Origin: Thelonectria olida
Taxonomy: Eukaryota > Ascomycota > Sordariomycetes > Hypocreales > Nectriaceae
DNA: 64,000 bases
Assembly (NCBI GenBank): GCA_020736575.1
Contig: JAGPYM010000018.1
Location: 620,001 to 684,000, forward strand
Direction of reading: 5' to 3'
Notes under the pieces: generated by a model
The model's database searches: none
What the model saw: only the letters and a program-made list of their open reading frames with translations
Told to the model about the DNA's origin: nothing
In this document: piece by piece, positions 33,960-46,424 of the stretch
Layout: each line of letters starts with the position of its first letter
How positions within the stretch are numbered: the stretch's first letter is position 1
Program-made: the position numbers and the translations under genes

Positions 33960-35175
33960 TTAATGTACAACCACGTTTTGGGCTGGCAGTTCCGGCTCCG
34001 GCTGCTCGCCAATGTGTCGCAACTCTTCAGGTTTCCATGTGCCTGGAATGTAATTATTAGCTTCATCCCGCCTTGATTCGCAGCCAGCGCCTCTTCGTAC
34101 CTTCAAAGTCGTGTTTCACGAAAGCCATGGGATCATCAGGCTCCTTGGCACCCATCTGTCCCACGCCGGGAGAGAAGCTGGTGATGGGCAACACCACAAC
34201 GTCTCCCACACGCTTGCCAACCTCCATACCCGTAAAGTTGTGGAAGTCAATCTTTCCCTTGCTCATCTTCATGTTGAAGTATCGGTCGTCATTAAAGTAG
34301 TCCATAATCGTATCCGTCCAGATTGCTGGTCCGCTGAGCTCGACTACATCCTTGTCCTTGAAGTTGAGCAGCTTCCCTGATCGCTTCATGTCCAATGCGA
34401 CTTTGGTGATGCGGGAGATGACATCGCGCAGGACAGGGTGGCCAGATTTGCTCTGAATCGTCCACTGGCAGAACTGGATGCGACGGCTGTACCACTCGGC
34501 CCAGTCAGGGCGGTCTGGATCAGCCTCGATTCCAATGACGAGGCCAACGGTGTCGCGGGGAATCTGCTCAGGGATCCATTTAATGGCGCTCTGAATAGCC
34601 CAAGTGTCAATATCCGAGTAGATGCCGCCGCGAGCATAGAGAATAAGGTAACGGAAGAAATCGGCCTTGATGACGGGCATCGGCATAGCGTTATAGGCTT
34701 CGAGGACCTCGGGGATCGAGGCATACAGCAGGCGAAGTAGGTAGACGGCAACGTCGTCGGTGATGACCTCGTGAACAAAGCCTGGGTGTTCGTCTCTCCA
34801 AGAGGCCATCTGCTCCTTGAACTGGAAGTTGGCATCGTCGGCCTTCTGCTTCCAAGTCTGCCAGATGTAGGCGGGGAACTTGGTGTCGACGTCGTAGGGG
34901 TATGCGTATGCGAGCTTGTCATAGGTGGACATGCCCGACATGTCGATGCTGGGTCTCACTCGACGGGGCTTCACCTCCATCTCCTTGGGCTCCTCGGGAG
35001 GAGGGGGAGCGGGAGGTTGCGCATCGGGGTTCGAAGGGGGGTCGGCATTCTTAGATTCGGGGGCGGCGACTGGCTGCGACGTGGAAGCGGTCGAGGTGTC
35101 GTGCGATCTCGATAGGAGGAAGAAAAATGTGAGGATGAAGACGGCGGCCACAACGGCGCGACGAGAATTGAGCAT
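33960..35175 (-). CDS. GT32 glycosyltransferase, Och1-like (DXD)
   Basis: This is a type II Golgi membrane protein of 385 aa. The start is the ATG of MLNSRRAVVAAVFILTFFFL; the frame continues upstream only to a TTG. Residues 7-22 form the signal anchor, followed by a Pro-rich stem (about 35-72) and the catalytic domain: FPAYIWQTWKQ, then KADFFRYLILYARGGIYSDI with D188-I189-D190 as the metal-binding DXD. A 58-nt intron (34100-34043; donor GTACGA, branch GCTAATA, acceptor CCAG) lies near the end and replaces a short basic ending with a conserved-looking tail (TWKPEELRHIGEQPEPELPA). The family transfers mannose in N-glycan outer-chain initiation or related sphingolipid and glycan mannosylation; the exact acceptor is unknown. 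Confidence 0.9.
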
Positions 35176-37813
35176 GGCAGGCAACAGGCAACAATGGTGG
35201 GGTGGAATTCGTCGTGGTTGCAACTCTTTCGATGGTTCGGTTTAAGGAGCTGAAGCTCTGCCCAGGCGCAGGGGGGGAACTCCTGTGGGAGACGGAGGGC
35301 GAGAGGAAGAAGCGAAGAGAAGAGAAGAGGAGAATGGAAGGGAGCGGAGGCCTAGAAATGCATGGAGAAGAGAGCGTCAGGGGCAGAAAAGAGAGAACCT
35401 AAGAAGAGAGGCGACGCTCGAAGGAAATGAAGCTGGCACGAAAAAAAAAAGTAGTCGTGGTGGTTGCGACGAAACGAGCTCGTGTACAAAAGGGAGAGAG
35501 CGTTATAGGGGATCCGCAATTGGATACGACCTGAGCGCTCAGTGGTACCAGGTTAGCGCAGGGACTTGATTAGACTTGACTGGGCAGCTGTTTAGGGACT
35601 GGACATTATTCGTAGGGACCGTACCTCAGGTAACGAGTTAAGATATTAGGGAACTGACGAATTTAGTCGGTCCTTTGACGGAATCCACCAAGTCAATCAT
35701 CTACGAGTTTGCTGACCCTTTTTTGGAGCAAGCAATCTCTCTGGTTGATCTTTGTGGTACCGCAGATTGTGTTCAGACGTAGCGTAGCGCAAAAGACGTT
35801 GGCCAATTGCCCCGCCGCCGTCAGCAAGGGGGAAATCCGATGTCAAGACGACGCCCAATGGCGAAAGGGCCAGTACCTAAGTTGGAGAAGATGATGGTGC
35901 GGGCGCGCAACGTGGGCGCAGGAACGCTTCTGGATCTGGCGGAGGTGGAGGACAAGCCAGGCTCGAGAGGGAGGATCCGGAGGAAGGGGGGGAGAAAGGA
36001 CAAATGATTAACTAAGGGCACGAGGTAGATACTCCTCCGATAGAATCTCAAGAAACAAAGAGTTCGTAGAAGAGAGCAAGAGAGTTGATCGAACAACCTG
36101 GAGTTGATGCGCACGTAACTGCGCGGCCATGGAAGGGAACGCAACGTGCGAACAGAAACCCCAAATGATACGTGGCCAAGCAACTGCGCCCACCCCAAGA
36201 GAAAGGAACGAACCTACTTCAATCGTGGATCGAGAGCGACCCGGCTTCTGGGGCAATCTGACACCTTCATCCCATGTACGTACCCTGAATCTGAAGATGC
36301 CCCCTGAGACCTGGAGCACGATACGTAGGTACTTGGTACAGCCACTTGTTGATCACTTGAACGTCTCTCCTTTTTTCGCCTGCTTAGAAGAAGTTGGTTA
36401 CGTATGCTCTCACCCATGTGCTGTCTCTCAGTGGAGATGATAATGTTGAAAAGGCCTCATGCTCAGAGTCTTTGATCATTGACATTCTTTATAACTTCTT
36501 CACATGAGTGAGTCGAATGTGCAAGTATCAGAACGGTCCAACCAAACACGTAGACAGGAGACCCTTGTTTTTTCTCTCCTTCATCATCATACTACCCGGT
36601 GGGTACGGGCTAATAAGAACCGTCATCAAGCCGCCATCTTTAAAAAACGCCCACGAGCAAGGGGGGGAAGACTTGAGAATGTGACAGCCCCGGTGCACCT
36701 GGTTGGTTGTCATCATAGATATGTCTCAATCTTTGCAGAATTGTAGCTTTTTGGGCCTGGTCTCGATTCTTGTCGCTGGAAGGCCTATTGAACACGAGCA
36801 GCTCATGACATGGCGCTGAGTAAATCCTCGTCAGCAATGAACCTATACGGATACGCAATGGAACACCATCCTTCACCAACTTCTGCATTGCACCGATCAA
36901 CTATGAAGCGCAAACTGTACCACGCAAACAGCAACGGGGTACAAACCCGAGGTACAAATCGGCCAAATATCTACAAGTGCACCCGAATCGAAATATTCTT
37001 CCCCGCGGTTCAAGTGTAGCCCCAAGACATGTCCGAAACTAGATGAACTTCAACAATAGCCGGAGCCCGAACAGAAACCCCATGGACGCTTTCAGGAATG
37101 AATGAAGCAAGCAACTCCGGATTGGCTGGGCAATTCCGCCGCACAACCTGGCGGGACAGGGGGCCCCAAAAGGGCCCTTGTTTCTCTTCACCTTGTTTTT
37201 ACTCTTGGATTTTCCTCTAGCTCCTCGGGTAGATTGTGAGCCGCCCACTTGTTTCAGGCTTTTTTGTTCCGCCCGAAATCTTACATGATGAGTATGGAAC
37301 TATGTCGCTCGAGTTTCAACTCCGGTTTCGCATTCGTCCTTGTGTGATTAGATACTGTTCAATCGCCCATGCTCACTGCGCCGTCCAGGCTGGATGCTCA
37401 ACGTTGCAACAGAGAAAGTAAGAACTCTATTGTGTCCATAGAGTTGTTTCAACCAGTGCTTGATAAACCGTTCCGTCTTATTTATAGTTTACTGCACATT
37501 CAAAACCCTCCCACATCTTCTTAGATGTCGCGTTGGGTGAGTTGAAGAAGGGAAGCATATCGAAGACTAGCTGAATAAGGCATTTAAGCCAAGACATCAT
37601 TCTCATAACATGTTCCAAGCCAAGTATATAATGAAGTTAGTGTAGAATTAAATGTGTGCATGAATTATTCCGTCAATCGGCTTCGCCTAGGTCAGATAAT
37701 TGCTAACATGATGAGACTACCTTCTTGAATCATCGTTTTCTGTCAAAGGGAGCACCTCGCTATCTAGAGAAGGACTAAAATATCACTACCACTCAGAATG
37801 AGAGAGATTGTAG

Positions 37814-38191
37814 CTGAACTGCTGTACTGGTGCCGAAGTCAGGCGAATGCCGTCCGAGACCACGTTCGACGTGTCGCTCGGTAACCATGCCCTGGGCCAC
37901 TTCAGCACCAAGACATATCTCGTCCTCACCAATACCCTCATGGATTAGTTATGAGATATGATTACTGAAAACTCACGGAAAGGTAGGATTAGAATTCTTG
38001 TAATGGGTGCGACGTACTCCCACTCCCTAGTTTGCAGAGCCGGAATTGGATCAAAGGTACCAACCTCTGCCGTGAGCTGATCGATCCGAAAGCGATTTGA
38101 CCATAAGTCACCTACTGAAAAGCTGAAAAATGATAAAAATATAGATTTGAGAAGACGAAGGATAGTTTTGGAAGAATACTGCACTCCCTAA
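37814..38191 (+). pseudogene. Probable relic of a short-chain dehydrogenase/reductase
   Basis: One frame reads SDR-like text across three internal stops (TAG at 37946, TGA at 37952, TGA at 38078). The segment FDVSLGNHALGHFSTKTYLV resembles the helix that in SDRs reads NHLGHF. It is followed at the normal distance by RKGRIRILVMGATYSHSL, resembling the strand that ends at the catalytic Ser. Later comes HKSPTEKLKN, where YxxSK is expected; the Tyr is missing. The NAD-binding N-terminus was not found upstream. The stops TAG and TGA are the types produced by C-to-T change, so RIP-like decay is possible. This is resemblance only. Confidence 0.35.
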
Positions 38192-41100
38192 CGTTGAGGA
38201 AAGGCTTGGGTTGTGTTCTCTTAAAGGAGAATACAATCAGAAGAAGCGTAGGTCATTAGAAGAGTGCCTCGTTGAGAACAGGACTAAGATGTTCTTATCT
38301 GAGTGGGTTACCTATGGGTAAATACGCGTCCTTCGTGGATTGAACGACAACACTGACTTCTTGTGGTTGGTGTGATGGCGTTGGGCAAATGTAATGGCAT
38401 TCCGCTGAAGAGCTCACAACCTGCGAGCCTATCATTTCAACCTATTGAGTAGAATTGAACATATCCATATTAAATATATTCAGAGGCTGTTGTGCCATGT
38501 TGCGATTGTGGCAGTGAGGAAGATATATCGTCTTCTGACATTACCTGCCGTCATTGAAGGCTCATTCCGAGACGGCAAGTTAACCTTCGTTTGTACTAAT
38601 ACACACCCGTCACTAAGACGATTGTTATATTCTGCACATAAGTGACGAAGATTGTATATGTACAAGTTTCTCTCCTTGATTTTATGCAAAAGTCCTATTG
38701 CGATAACCACGCAGACTGGGATCGAGACAAGCCAGTGTCGAGCCTCGCGAAGCGCGCGAGATGGCCTTGCTGATGTTACCGTCTTGAGATGGAAAGCTAG
38801 TTTAGAATACTCAAGGGGCCTTTCAAATTAATGATAATGGCAATTGAACAATTCGCACATTGCGAGATGCGTTGAAACTTGTGGAGTGCGCTCTTTCGCA
38901 TTGCTCTCCGTGGGAAATCGTGGCGCATCGCCTTTCGCGCCTCTCTGACCCAACCACGTCGGGTCAGAGCCCTAGTTATAAACTCTCGTGTGGCAGAAAG
39001 ATCAAGAGCCGTGGGGCTTTTTAGATTGCACGTATACATACCTATACTGAAGGTAATGAGAACTGATATGGTGCTCTGTCGCAAGTTCGGCAACGAATCC
39101 TGCGAAAAACTCCCGATGCCGAATTCTCCCCGAACATGGACAGGACCGGAAGCCGAGCCCCATAGAACTCGGTCATTGGCGCCCTTGTTATTTCATCATG
39201 ACGTTGATTCAACGTTTGTGATTTCTTAGTCACAACGGGTTTTGATTGGAGTGACCGGCGGTCGGTTGGTAGTTTTGGTGTGCCGCGGTTCCTGAGCAAT
39301 ATTGCCATCTCGGGACCGAATACGCGACCAGTTAGTTTGGAGCTCAAGTCAACACCCAGGAATACCCTCATACTACTATTCTAGGTTCACTCAATTAATT
39401 ACCTGGGAGAGCAATGCGAAAGCTTACATCCCGAGCGCGCGCGTAATCACTGGCAGCCCCTCCATTGTCCAAGCTGACGGGACCCGAATGCTTGATCAGC
39501 AAGATCCAAGTCCACGGCGCTAATTCTCGCCCACGGTCCTCAAGGGACAGACAGCCACGCCGTCCTAACCCCGACGTCTAAGCTTTAGCTCCCCTGGCTT
39601 CGGCTTTTAACCTGGTCGAGTCAAACCTTGGCTGGCTTGGTGGGATGAGGTCTTTTGGTTCGTTGGTGAATCCGGGTCATGAAGGAGGAGAGTAGGAGGG
39701 GGGGATCAAGAAGCTAGAGCTCCACGGAAGGGGGACATTTGTCAAACGACATGTCCGCCGGCCTTCATGACTTCTCCGAGGGAGGTGTCATGATGGCCTA
39801 AGCTGCGAGGCGAGTGCAAAAGCTGTGTAATCACGCCCTAACATGACCTGTGCGTGTTAGTGCACAAGGCAATATCCGCAAGGTAGCCCTGGAGTTTAGA
39901 AACTCTTGCAGGACGCCACGTCTTGTGCCTTGATGATGTTGGGTGGCGGCCATAACCAGCCAGCCCTTCGGTTCGGAACAGCACAACCCATGCCATGCTC
40001 CATTACGAAGTACTGTTACTGTATCCGCACCAGCACACAGGGCGCCCACTCCTCGCTTTCCGAAGCGTCGTCGGGTACATTACATAGTTGGTCCGTTTAC
40101 CGTATATCTAGCGATGAATAGCTACCTTGATCGGGAAGTTGCCATGAGCTCTTGGAGGGGATGGGAGGGGGTCATGGGGATGGAGTCAAGAAGCGCCCTT
40201 GGCACAACGGGGATAACGACGAGATGCCTTGGAGCAGCCATCATGATGCCCAGTTACCACGCCCTGTGTCATATTATTGACCGCCGTCGCATGTCATTAT
40301 GAGCCTTTTGCTAACAATTGTAGGGCGTGAAGAGAGGAGCCCCTCCCCCACTCCTGCGGATATTCCCCGTCTGCATCGAGGTTTACTTCTTTTACTTTTG
40401 GCATGGATACATTAATGATCATAACGTTTGTTGGGACTGACACTACGATTATCTTATGCAATCCCTGGATGCGAAAGCGAGTCAGATTCGGGACAACGCA
40501 CAAACACTGTATCCATCGGGCACCGAAAGCGGACAATGCTCGGTGCGAGTAACAGACCGACCGACATGCAATAAGGGTGAAACGGTGCCCGAGAACAAAG
40601 GCAGAGCCCGGGAGAGAAACGGCCATTTCGCTTTGGCGGGGGATTGTGCTGTATTTCGTTATTTTGTGCGGCACTTGTGGGTGGGATTGGACCTCGTCTG
40701 TCAGCCAATTTGTCAGCGCATTCAAGGGACGTCCCCTTGACCCCGACGAGCCAAGCTGGGGCGTCATTGGCTGTTACTTTATTTAATTGTTTTATTATTT
40801 CTAGAGGGAGGTGCGAAGTGGTGAAGGAAAGATCAGAGAGATGAGAATCAATGAACAAATGATGAGCAAAGGAGGGGGAACCTTCGTCTTCATATCATTT
40901 CCTATCCTGTTGCCGTCCCGTGTCCTTTTGCAAGACATTGGGGCTCCATCCAGTAACAACATCTCGTTGTCTGTGAGGTGACGGAGATGGCATGGATGGA
41001 TGCATACACATACATGCAACGCCAGCGGACTTTGGTGCTTCTCCGATCGCTATTGCATTAACCATGTGCAACTGCCGTGTCTGATATCCCGTAAGATACG

Positions 41101-41263
41101 CTACTTTTAACCTGTTCGTATACTTCACCACGGCTAGTCAGACATCGTCGGAATCCGGGGTTTGCTGGTCTTCCGGCGGCGGCGGAGTGGACCTCGTAAC
41201 TACCCAGGTGGGAGACTGTTGGTTCCGAATTACGGGCTGATGACGGAAACATGGCTTGGAATC

Positions 41264-41283
41264 AGAGAGAGAGAGAGAGAGAG
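41264..41283. repeat. (AG)n microsatellite
   Basis: About ten uninterrupted AG units lie inside the gene-poor island. A tetranucleotide run follows shortly downstream. Confidence 0.9.
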
Positions 41284-41307
41284 CGAGACAGAGATAAAGG
41301 GAGAGGC

Positions 41308-41325
41308 GGGCAGGCAGGCAGGCAG
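41308..41325. repeat. (GGCA)n short tandem repeat
   Basis: About four copies of GGCA lie in tandem just downstream of the AG microsatellite. Confidence 0.85.
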
Positions 41326-42144
41326 AAACAGAGAGATCACCTCGTGAGACAAGAAAGAGGCGATCTCGCTTCCGACTCTTGCGACGTCTTCACAGCCGCA
41401 GCTGACCTTTGACGGCCCAATACCGGCATCAATAATTCAAATTGCCTTGTCCTGAGTGAAGACTGTTTGTTCGCTTGCCACCCCTCGGTTCGATGTTCCA
41501 GACCCATCAAAACCGGCCTCGGGACGTCTGCGTCGTCCGAGGGCGTCCCGGCTCGACGCGCCCCGCTCGCCATGCGGACTTAAGCCCAGTTAAACCCCAG
41601 CGCGAGTGATGAGGTGCGTTATCCCACTTGATGGTTATTGGTGATTTGGCTAGTGAGTGGTGGTTGTGGTGTGCGAGTCGAGAGAGCTGTGGTTTAGCTC
41701 AAATGATTCCTCTTCGTGGAATGGTTTGGGGAACAAGACGAGCATTGCATGTTGGAGGGTTGTATTCTTGATGCTGGTCCCCTGGTTACGTAGTGAGGTC
41801 AGATTCGGTGCATTTCCACCCTTCGTGATCATCTTCAACGTGGATGAGTATTTCCAGCATTTTGTCCATTCTCCGAATCGAGTTACCGGCCACCATGACG
41901 GTTGAGTAATGAATTCTCTCCCTCTATCTCATCCCATTCCAGATGTCGCCTCTGCCCTCTTTACAAATTCCCCAACAATGACAAACCTCCGTGGACCGCG
42001 TTTCCGAACGCCATCTTCCACAGTCTTCCGCCCATTTGTGGCTCCCCCCACCGGCGCAGTCGGCGATTAATCCGCAAAAGCATCCGGAGCGACTGGTTTG
42101 CACCAAGTAAGTTATCCCGCGGAGAGTTTCATGCCCATGGAGTC

Positions 42145-42171
42145 TTGTGTGTGCGTGTGTGTGCGTGTGTT
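42145..42171. repeat. (GT)n repeat with C interruptions
   Basis: Alternating GT is broken by two regularly spaced GC steps, giving a repeat of about 8-nt period TGTGTGTGC-like units. Confidence 0.85.
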
Positions 42172-43424
42172 TGGAGCGGGCTTCCTGCATGTACTTTGAA
42201 GGGGAGAGAAGTTGCAAGCCACCTCACACGCCGCAACTGATGGTTGCCAACAAGGGACAAGGGGCACACACCGTCTACAAACAGTGCAAAGTTCCATTAT
42301 TTCTTCCTTTGTTTTTGCTGCCTGCTTCGGAATCAAACACGACCTGGGGCCTTGATTGTAAACCATGGAGTTGGTAGCATCGGGTCGTGTGGACAGACCC
42401 AAGACACCGGGAGGGAATGGGATGAGCAAGCAAAAGACAACGAGGGCAAAGTTTGCGTTCGGTATCGCTATTTTAGCCTGCCCTTGCTGAAAATGTACGT
42501 CCAGATGCACACGCTGCACTGGGCTGAATCGGATTACCGATGCATGGCAGCAAGCATGCCTGGGTCGGGGTGGCTTGAATGAGTTCCATTCGATAACGTT
42601 TGCCCAGGCGAAAACTTGGTCCTTGGCCCTTCGGAGATTTGCAAGCAATGACTGTCCAAAGTCCAATCCGCTGGCTGGCTTGCTGCTCCGGCTTGGGCGG
42701 GAATCCATACTTTGCCGCTCGCCGTCTTTTTTGCCCGCCTGCCCTATTACCTAGGCACGAACGGAGGTAGCTGGGTTTATTACCCGCTGGGCTGGGATTT
42801 TGACTTACTATTAGCAAGCAAGCAAGCTACGGATTTACCACTCTCTGTCTGGGCTGGTGCTTGGGTAATAAGGCGTGCACATCCATGCGACACTCCGGCG
42901 CGGGTCGCCTTTAATAGATGCCCCTTCTTCCCACCCCCCAGTTCCCATCTTCTCTTGGATTTCAATCGATCCTTGTGTTTACTTTTATCTTCTCCGGCTG
43001 TATGATAAAGCGAGCTACTTGACAAATCGGAATACACGCAGCGGTGCAGAAAAGGACTACTCCTTGTGTCTCTTTGGGGTTTTATCCCTCTCCTCTCCCC
43101 TCCCTGCTCGCCCTTTAAAAACTCCCGAGAATTGCGACAACTGGGCTGCTGCAGCGCCTGCTACATCCGGAGGAAAACGTCAGTGTGAAAGGGACGGACA
43201 ACTCAACAATTCTTTCAAACGACATTCGCCTCACTTCTCGACGCACATCAGCCTTTAAATCCGAATACTCACCGGCTTCGGCATCTACATATTTCTCATG
43301 TTGACTTGATCCCGTCGCTCGGAATTACAACAATCACCACCTTACTTATACATCCGTCCTTCGGTCGAACCCGTACTTACTCACTGGCACCCCCATCTCA
43401 CATCACATCACATCACACACAAAC

Positions 43425-44640
43425 ATGGCCACCGAGACGGATACTCTATCGTTACCCACCAGCACCGCTCCCACCGACGTCTCCGAGTCAACATGCCTCC
43501 CCATCTCCCATCCCGCCTTCCTACAACCGTCGCCGATGCCATGCCACGCCGGCGCTTCGTCCGCCGCGGCGGCCGAGTGGGACACTAAGCTCACCATGCC
43601 CGACCTGCGACACCCCTCGGCATACCAACAACACCAGGTCCCGTCGCCTTTCGACTGCGAGAGTGCAAGTGGAAGCGGGAGTGCAGAGAGCGGGAGCAAT
43701 TACTTTCCTGGGACGGGGTGTTTCAAGGACGGCGGAATGTTGTATCGCGCCCAAGCTGAGATGGAAATGAAAGAAGGGCCTGGCAAGTATGTTCACCAAC
43801 CACTTACACCCGCCCACACTGCTGTCTATGGAGCCGTTGTCGCTGACTTTTCCCTTTCGTTGTCCGCTTGTGTAGGACCGTCGAAGAAGCCTGCCAACGC
43901 TCCCTCAACCACTTCCCCTGTCCCGGTCTGGCGTTTCCCATGCCCGCCCTCGACTTTGATTTCCGCATCGCCGTGCGACTAAACCCGGACCCAGCCCGCG
44001 TCGATACCGGTTCGACAAAGGAGATTACCACTGTCGCGGCGGGAGTCTGGTCTGGTTCCTTTGGTCACGGTCGCGTCATGGTACGTTTTATGAGAGAATT
44101 ATCAGATGCCTTTCATGGACATTTAGCTGACCAGGTTGAGTTGATTGACATATAGGCCGGAGGTTATGATCTCGGACAGGCTCGCGGATTCAGACCCATG
44201 AGACTCGTCGAAGGCGCCTTTGTCGTGCAAACGAGCGACGAAGTACCTGCAGTGTACGACTTTCTCTCTCAACACTCGTCTTCATCTCATTTCAATTACT
44301 AACATGGCCTTCCCCATAGACTCGAGATGCGCACGCGGGGCTCCCTTTCCGGCCCGTCAGACATCCTCGACGCCCTACTCAACCCGCGCAACCCAAAGGA
44401 CATCGATCCGCGACGATATGGATTTCGCATGTTCGCGACCATCAAGACGGCCGATAAGCGCTACGCCGAGATTGTGAACTGCGGCCTCTGGGTGGCCAGT
44501 GGTGCCTGGCGAGGCGAGCATCTTGTCATTGAGTAAGCAGCTCCTCTTGATTCCCCCGCATCTCCGACGAGACTCGGTGGTGGTATAAAGACGGCCAGGC
44601 TAACGAAGATAAAAATTATAGTGCGTATCGCGTCACTTAA
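43425..44640 (+). CDS. DUF3237-family protein
   Basis: Five exons (43425-43786, 43876-44080, 44156-44253, 44320-44532, 44622-44640) join in phase into 298 aa. The last exon codes for only a few residues. The first ~120 residues are low in complexity (Ser/Pro/Thr-rich, SGSGSAESGSN) and may be disordered. The rest matches the DUF3237 beta-barrel style: PALDFDFRIAVRLNPDPARV, GRVMAGGYDLGQARGF, EMRTRGSLSGPSDILDALL and a C-terminal YGFRMFATIKTADKRYAEIV ending DAYRVT. Bacterial and fungal members are uncharacterised; no catalytic residues are known to me. It stands alone at the edge of an 8-kb gene-poor island, with no enzyme neighbours suggesting a metabolic cluster. Confidence 0.82.
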
Positions 44641-45844
44641 GCCATACGAGAACGAGGAGAAAAGGTGTACATCGAAGAGCGCTTCAATTTTCACAGCGGA
44701 AGAGACGACAATCCAAGTCACGGAGCGGAGCGGCAGCGCTTTCCAACAATTGCATAAGGATCCGAAACTCGATTTTCATTTTCAGGATCCTCGGCGCCCG
44801 GCGCACTTTACACGAAAGGGACAGGGAAAGGGAGGGGGGTGCGGACGGATTAATCGGGATACTCTGGGAAACGGGGTGATGATGCATTGGGACAGGCGCA
44901 GGACGGAGCTTTGCATTCGACTATTTTTTTATTTTGTATTTTTCTTTACTCTATGGGAGAAGGTGTATGGGAACAGGAGACGGCGGTGTTTTTTTACTTT
45001 GTCTTTGTTCACGGCGATGAAATGGGATTGGGTGGCTTCTACGAGAATCATGAAATCAGCTCTGGTCCATACAATAAGCAGCAAACAATTGCTGGCTTTT
45101 GCAACTCCGGCCCGATTTCCAACTTCACTGCTTCTTTTTGCTCGTGTTCGCTTTCTTGCCAAAGGCCTTTTTTCTATGACAAAGCCTCACATGTCCTCGA
45201 TTGCAGCCTACTTCAATTTCCTTGGCGGACAAGACGCCACACGAAGCTGACATGTCACCGCCACCTACCCAAGGTAGGATTAATAAACCATTTACTAAAC
45301 AATAGCCCAGATGTCCGACTTCCGATCAAGCAAGGTTCACTTAAGTCCGGTGGATAGCGGCTCTGTCGACCAGGGATATTTGAGAGTGCTGACGGATATC
45401 TGGTGGTGTCGACCTTGATCCAACGACGGCCATCGAGCAGCGGCCGTGAGCAAGCAGCGTTCGAATCCCCGATGGACTCGCCAAGCCACCGATTCCGACT
45501 AAAGAGATTGTCTCTTTACAGGCTGGGAGCGCTTGTGGATGAGCCTGGTGGAGTTTGAGTCGCCCACGGAGTTGGTCCCACGGATGGCTTTGAAATGGAG
45601 ATGCATCCATATTACCCCGAGGCATCCGAATAGTGCTTACTTGCCGTGTTTGCAATGAGTTGAGTCCCCTTGTTCCACGGGGCCATCTGACGCCTGGAGG
45701 ATTCCTTTATGAGACAGGTCTGTGTGGATATTAGTAAAGCTGTGAAGGGCTGGGGAGGAGAGAGGATGAGCGCACATTCGCTTTGCCGCCTCAGCCGTGG
45801 TCCCAGTTGGCCATCCCACCCTTTCATAGTAGCATGAAGGACTT
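44641..45844. other. Convergent 3' intergenic region
   Basis: About 1.2 kb between the DUF3237-type gene and POP7, which point toward each other. I see no gene. A TTCGAATCC string near 45461 resembles a tRNA T-loop but has no pairing stem (see rejected items). Confidence 0.45.
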
Positions 45845-46424
45845 TCACTTGAGCTTGATAGAAACCTCTAAACAGCTCAACTTCCTCAATCGGCTCTCAT
45901 CTTCCACGTCCCCATCTTCCACCACCACATCATCAACCGTCGCTACAGTCCTCGTCCTCACCTCGACAAGACAATCGCCCTCCTGCTCAAACCAGCTCGC
46001 AACCGCCAACGTCCTCTCCACAGCCTTCCCGGTGCCCATCAGCGTGACAACGGACCCTTCGCTCCTCGTCTCCCCGCTTGCCGTCTGCTGCTTCAGCGCC
46101 TCGACGCGCGCGTGCACCGACGCGTTCTTAGGCGCGGCGCTGGCAGCTTGGAGAGAGCTGTTGAGTTGCTTGCGGGCGCGCTTGACGACGGCCATGAAAG
46201 GCGTGCGGGAGGACACGTAGATGATGCGCGACTTGGACGAGGCGGGGGGTTGGCGCCTGGTGAGGGGTCTCTTCTCGATGCGGGCGCCTTGGGTAGAGGG
46301 GTTTAGTGTCTGGGTGGAAGAGGTGAATTGAGGGGCTGTTGGTACCTTGAGGGATTGGTGGTAGCTTCTTCATCGTGCCAGGCAGCCGGGACGAAGAAGA
46401 CCCGGTGGCTTTCGTTGAGGACAT
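45845..46424 (-). CDS. POP7: RNase P/MRP subunit Pop7 (Rpp20-like, Alba fold)
   Basis: Two exons (46424-46346, 46287-45845) join in phase into 173 aa. After a basic N-terminus (KKLPPIPQGARIEKRPLTRR) comes the Alba-like domain: SKSRIIYVSSRTPFMAVVKR, RKQLNSSLQAASAAP, VVTLMGTGKAVERTLAVASW and FEQEGDCLVEVRTRTVATVD. Pop7 pairs with Pop6 to bind the P3 domain of RNase P and RNase MRP RNA, for tRNA 5' maturation and rRNA processing. The 58-nt intron has a GACACTAAAC branch region and an AAG acceptor. It shares a 520-base divergent gap with RAV2. Confidence 0.92.

Larger units (their letters stand above)
35176..43424. other. Gene-poor island of about 8.2 kb
   Basis: No intact gene could be supported over this stretch on either strand. 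It contains simple repeats (41264-41283, 41308-41325, 42145-42171), a perfect 9-bp inverted repeat at 38943-38969, and a probable short-chain dehydrogenase relic at 37814-38191. The part from 37430 to 38700 appears more AT-rich than the flanks. The final 400 bases are CT-rich and probably the promoter of the DUF3237-type gene. Confidence 0.5.

Noticed and set aside
35176..35223. 16-residue upstream extension of the GT32 frame
   Set aside because: It starts at TTG; the ATG at 35175 gives a normal type II signal anchor.
42112..42817. Two overlapping minus-strand frames of 198 and 114 codons in the gene-poor island
   Set aside because: The larger starts without recognisable domain content and crosses a GT microsatellite; no splice-supported gene could be built.
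45410..45485. tRNA-like TTCGAATCC string near 45461
   Set aside because: No 5-bp T stem, no matching acceptor stem and no D-arm could be drawn.
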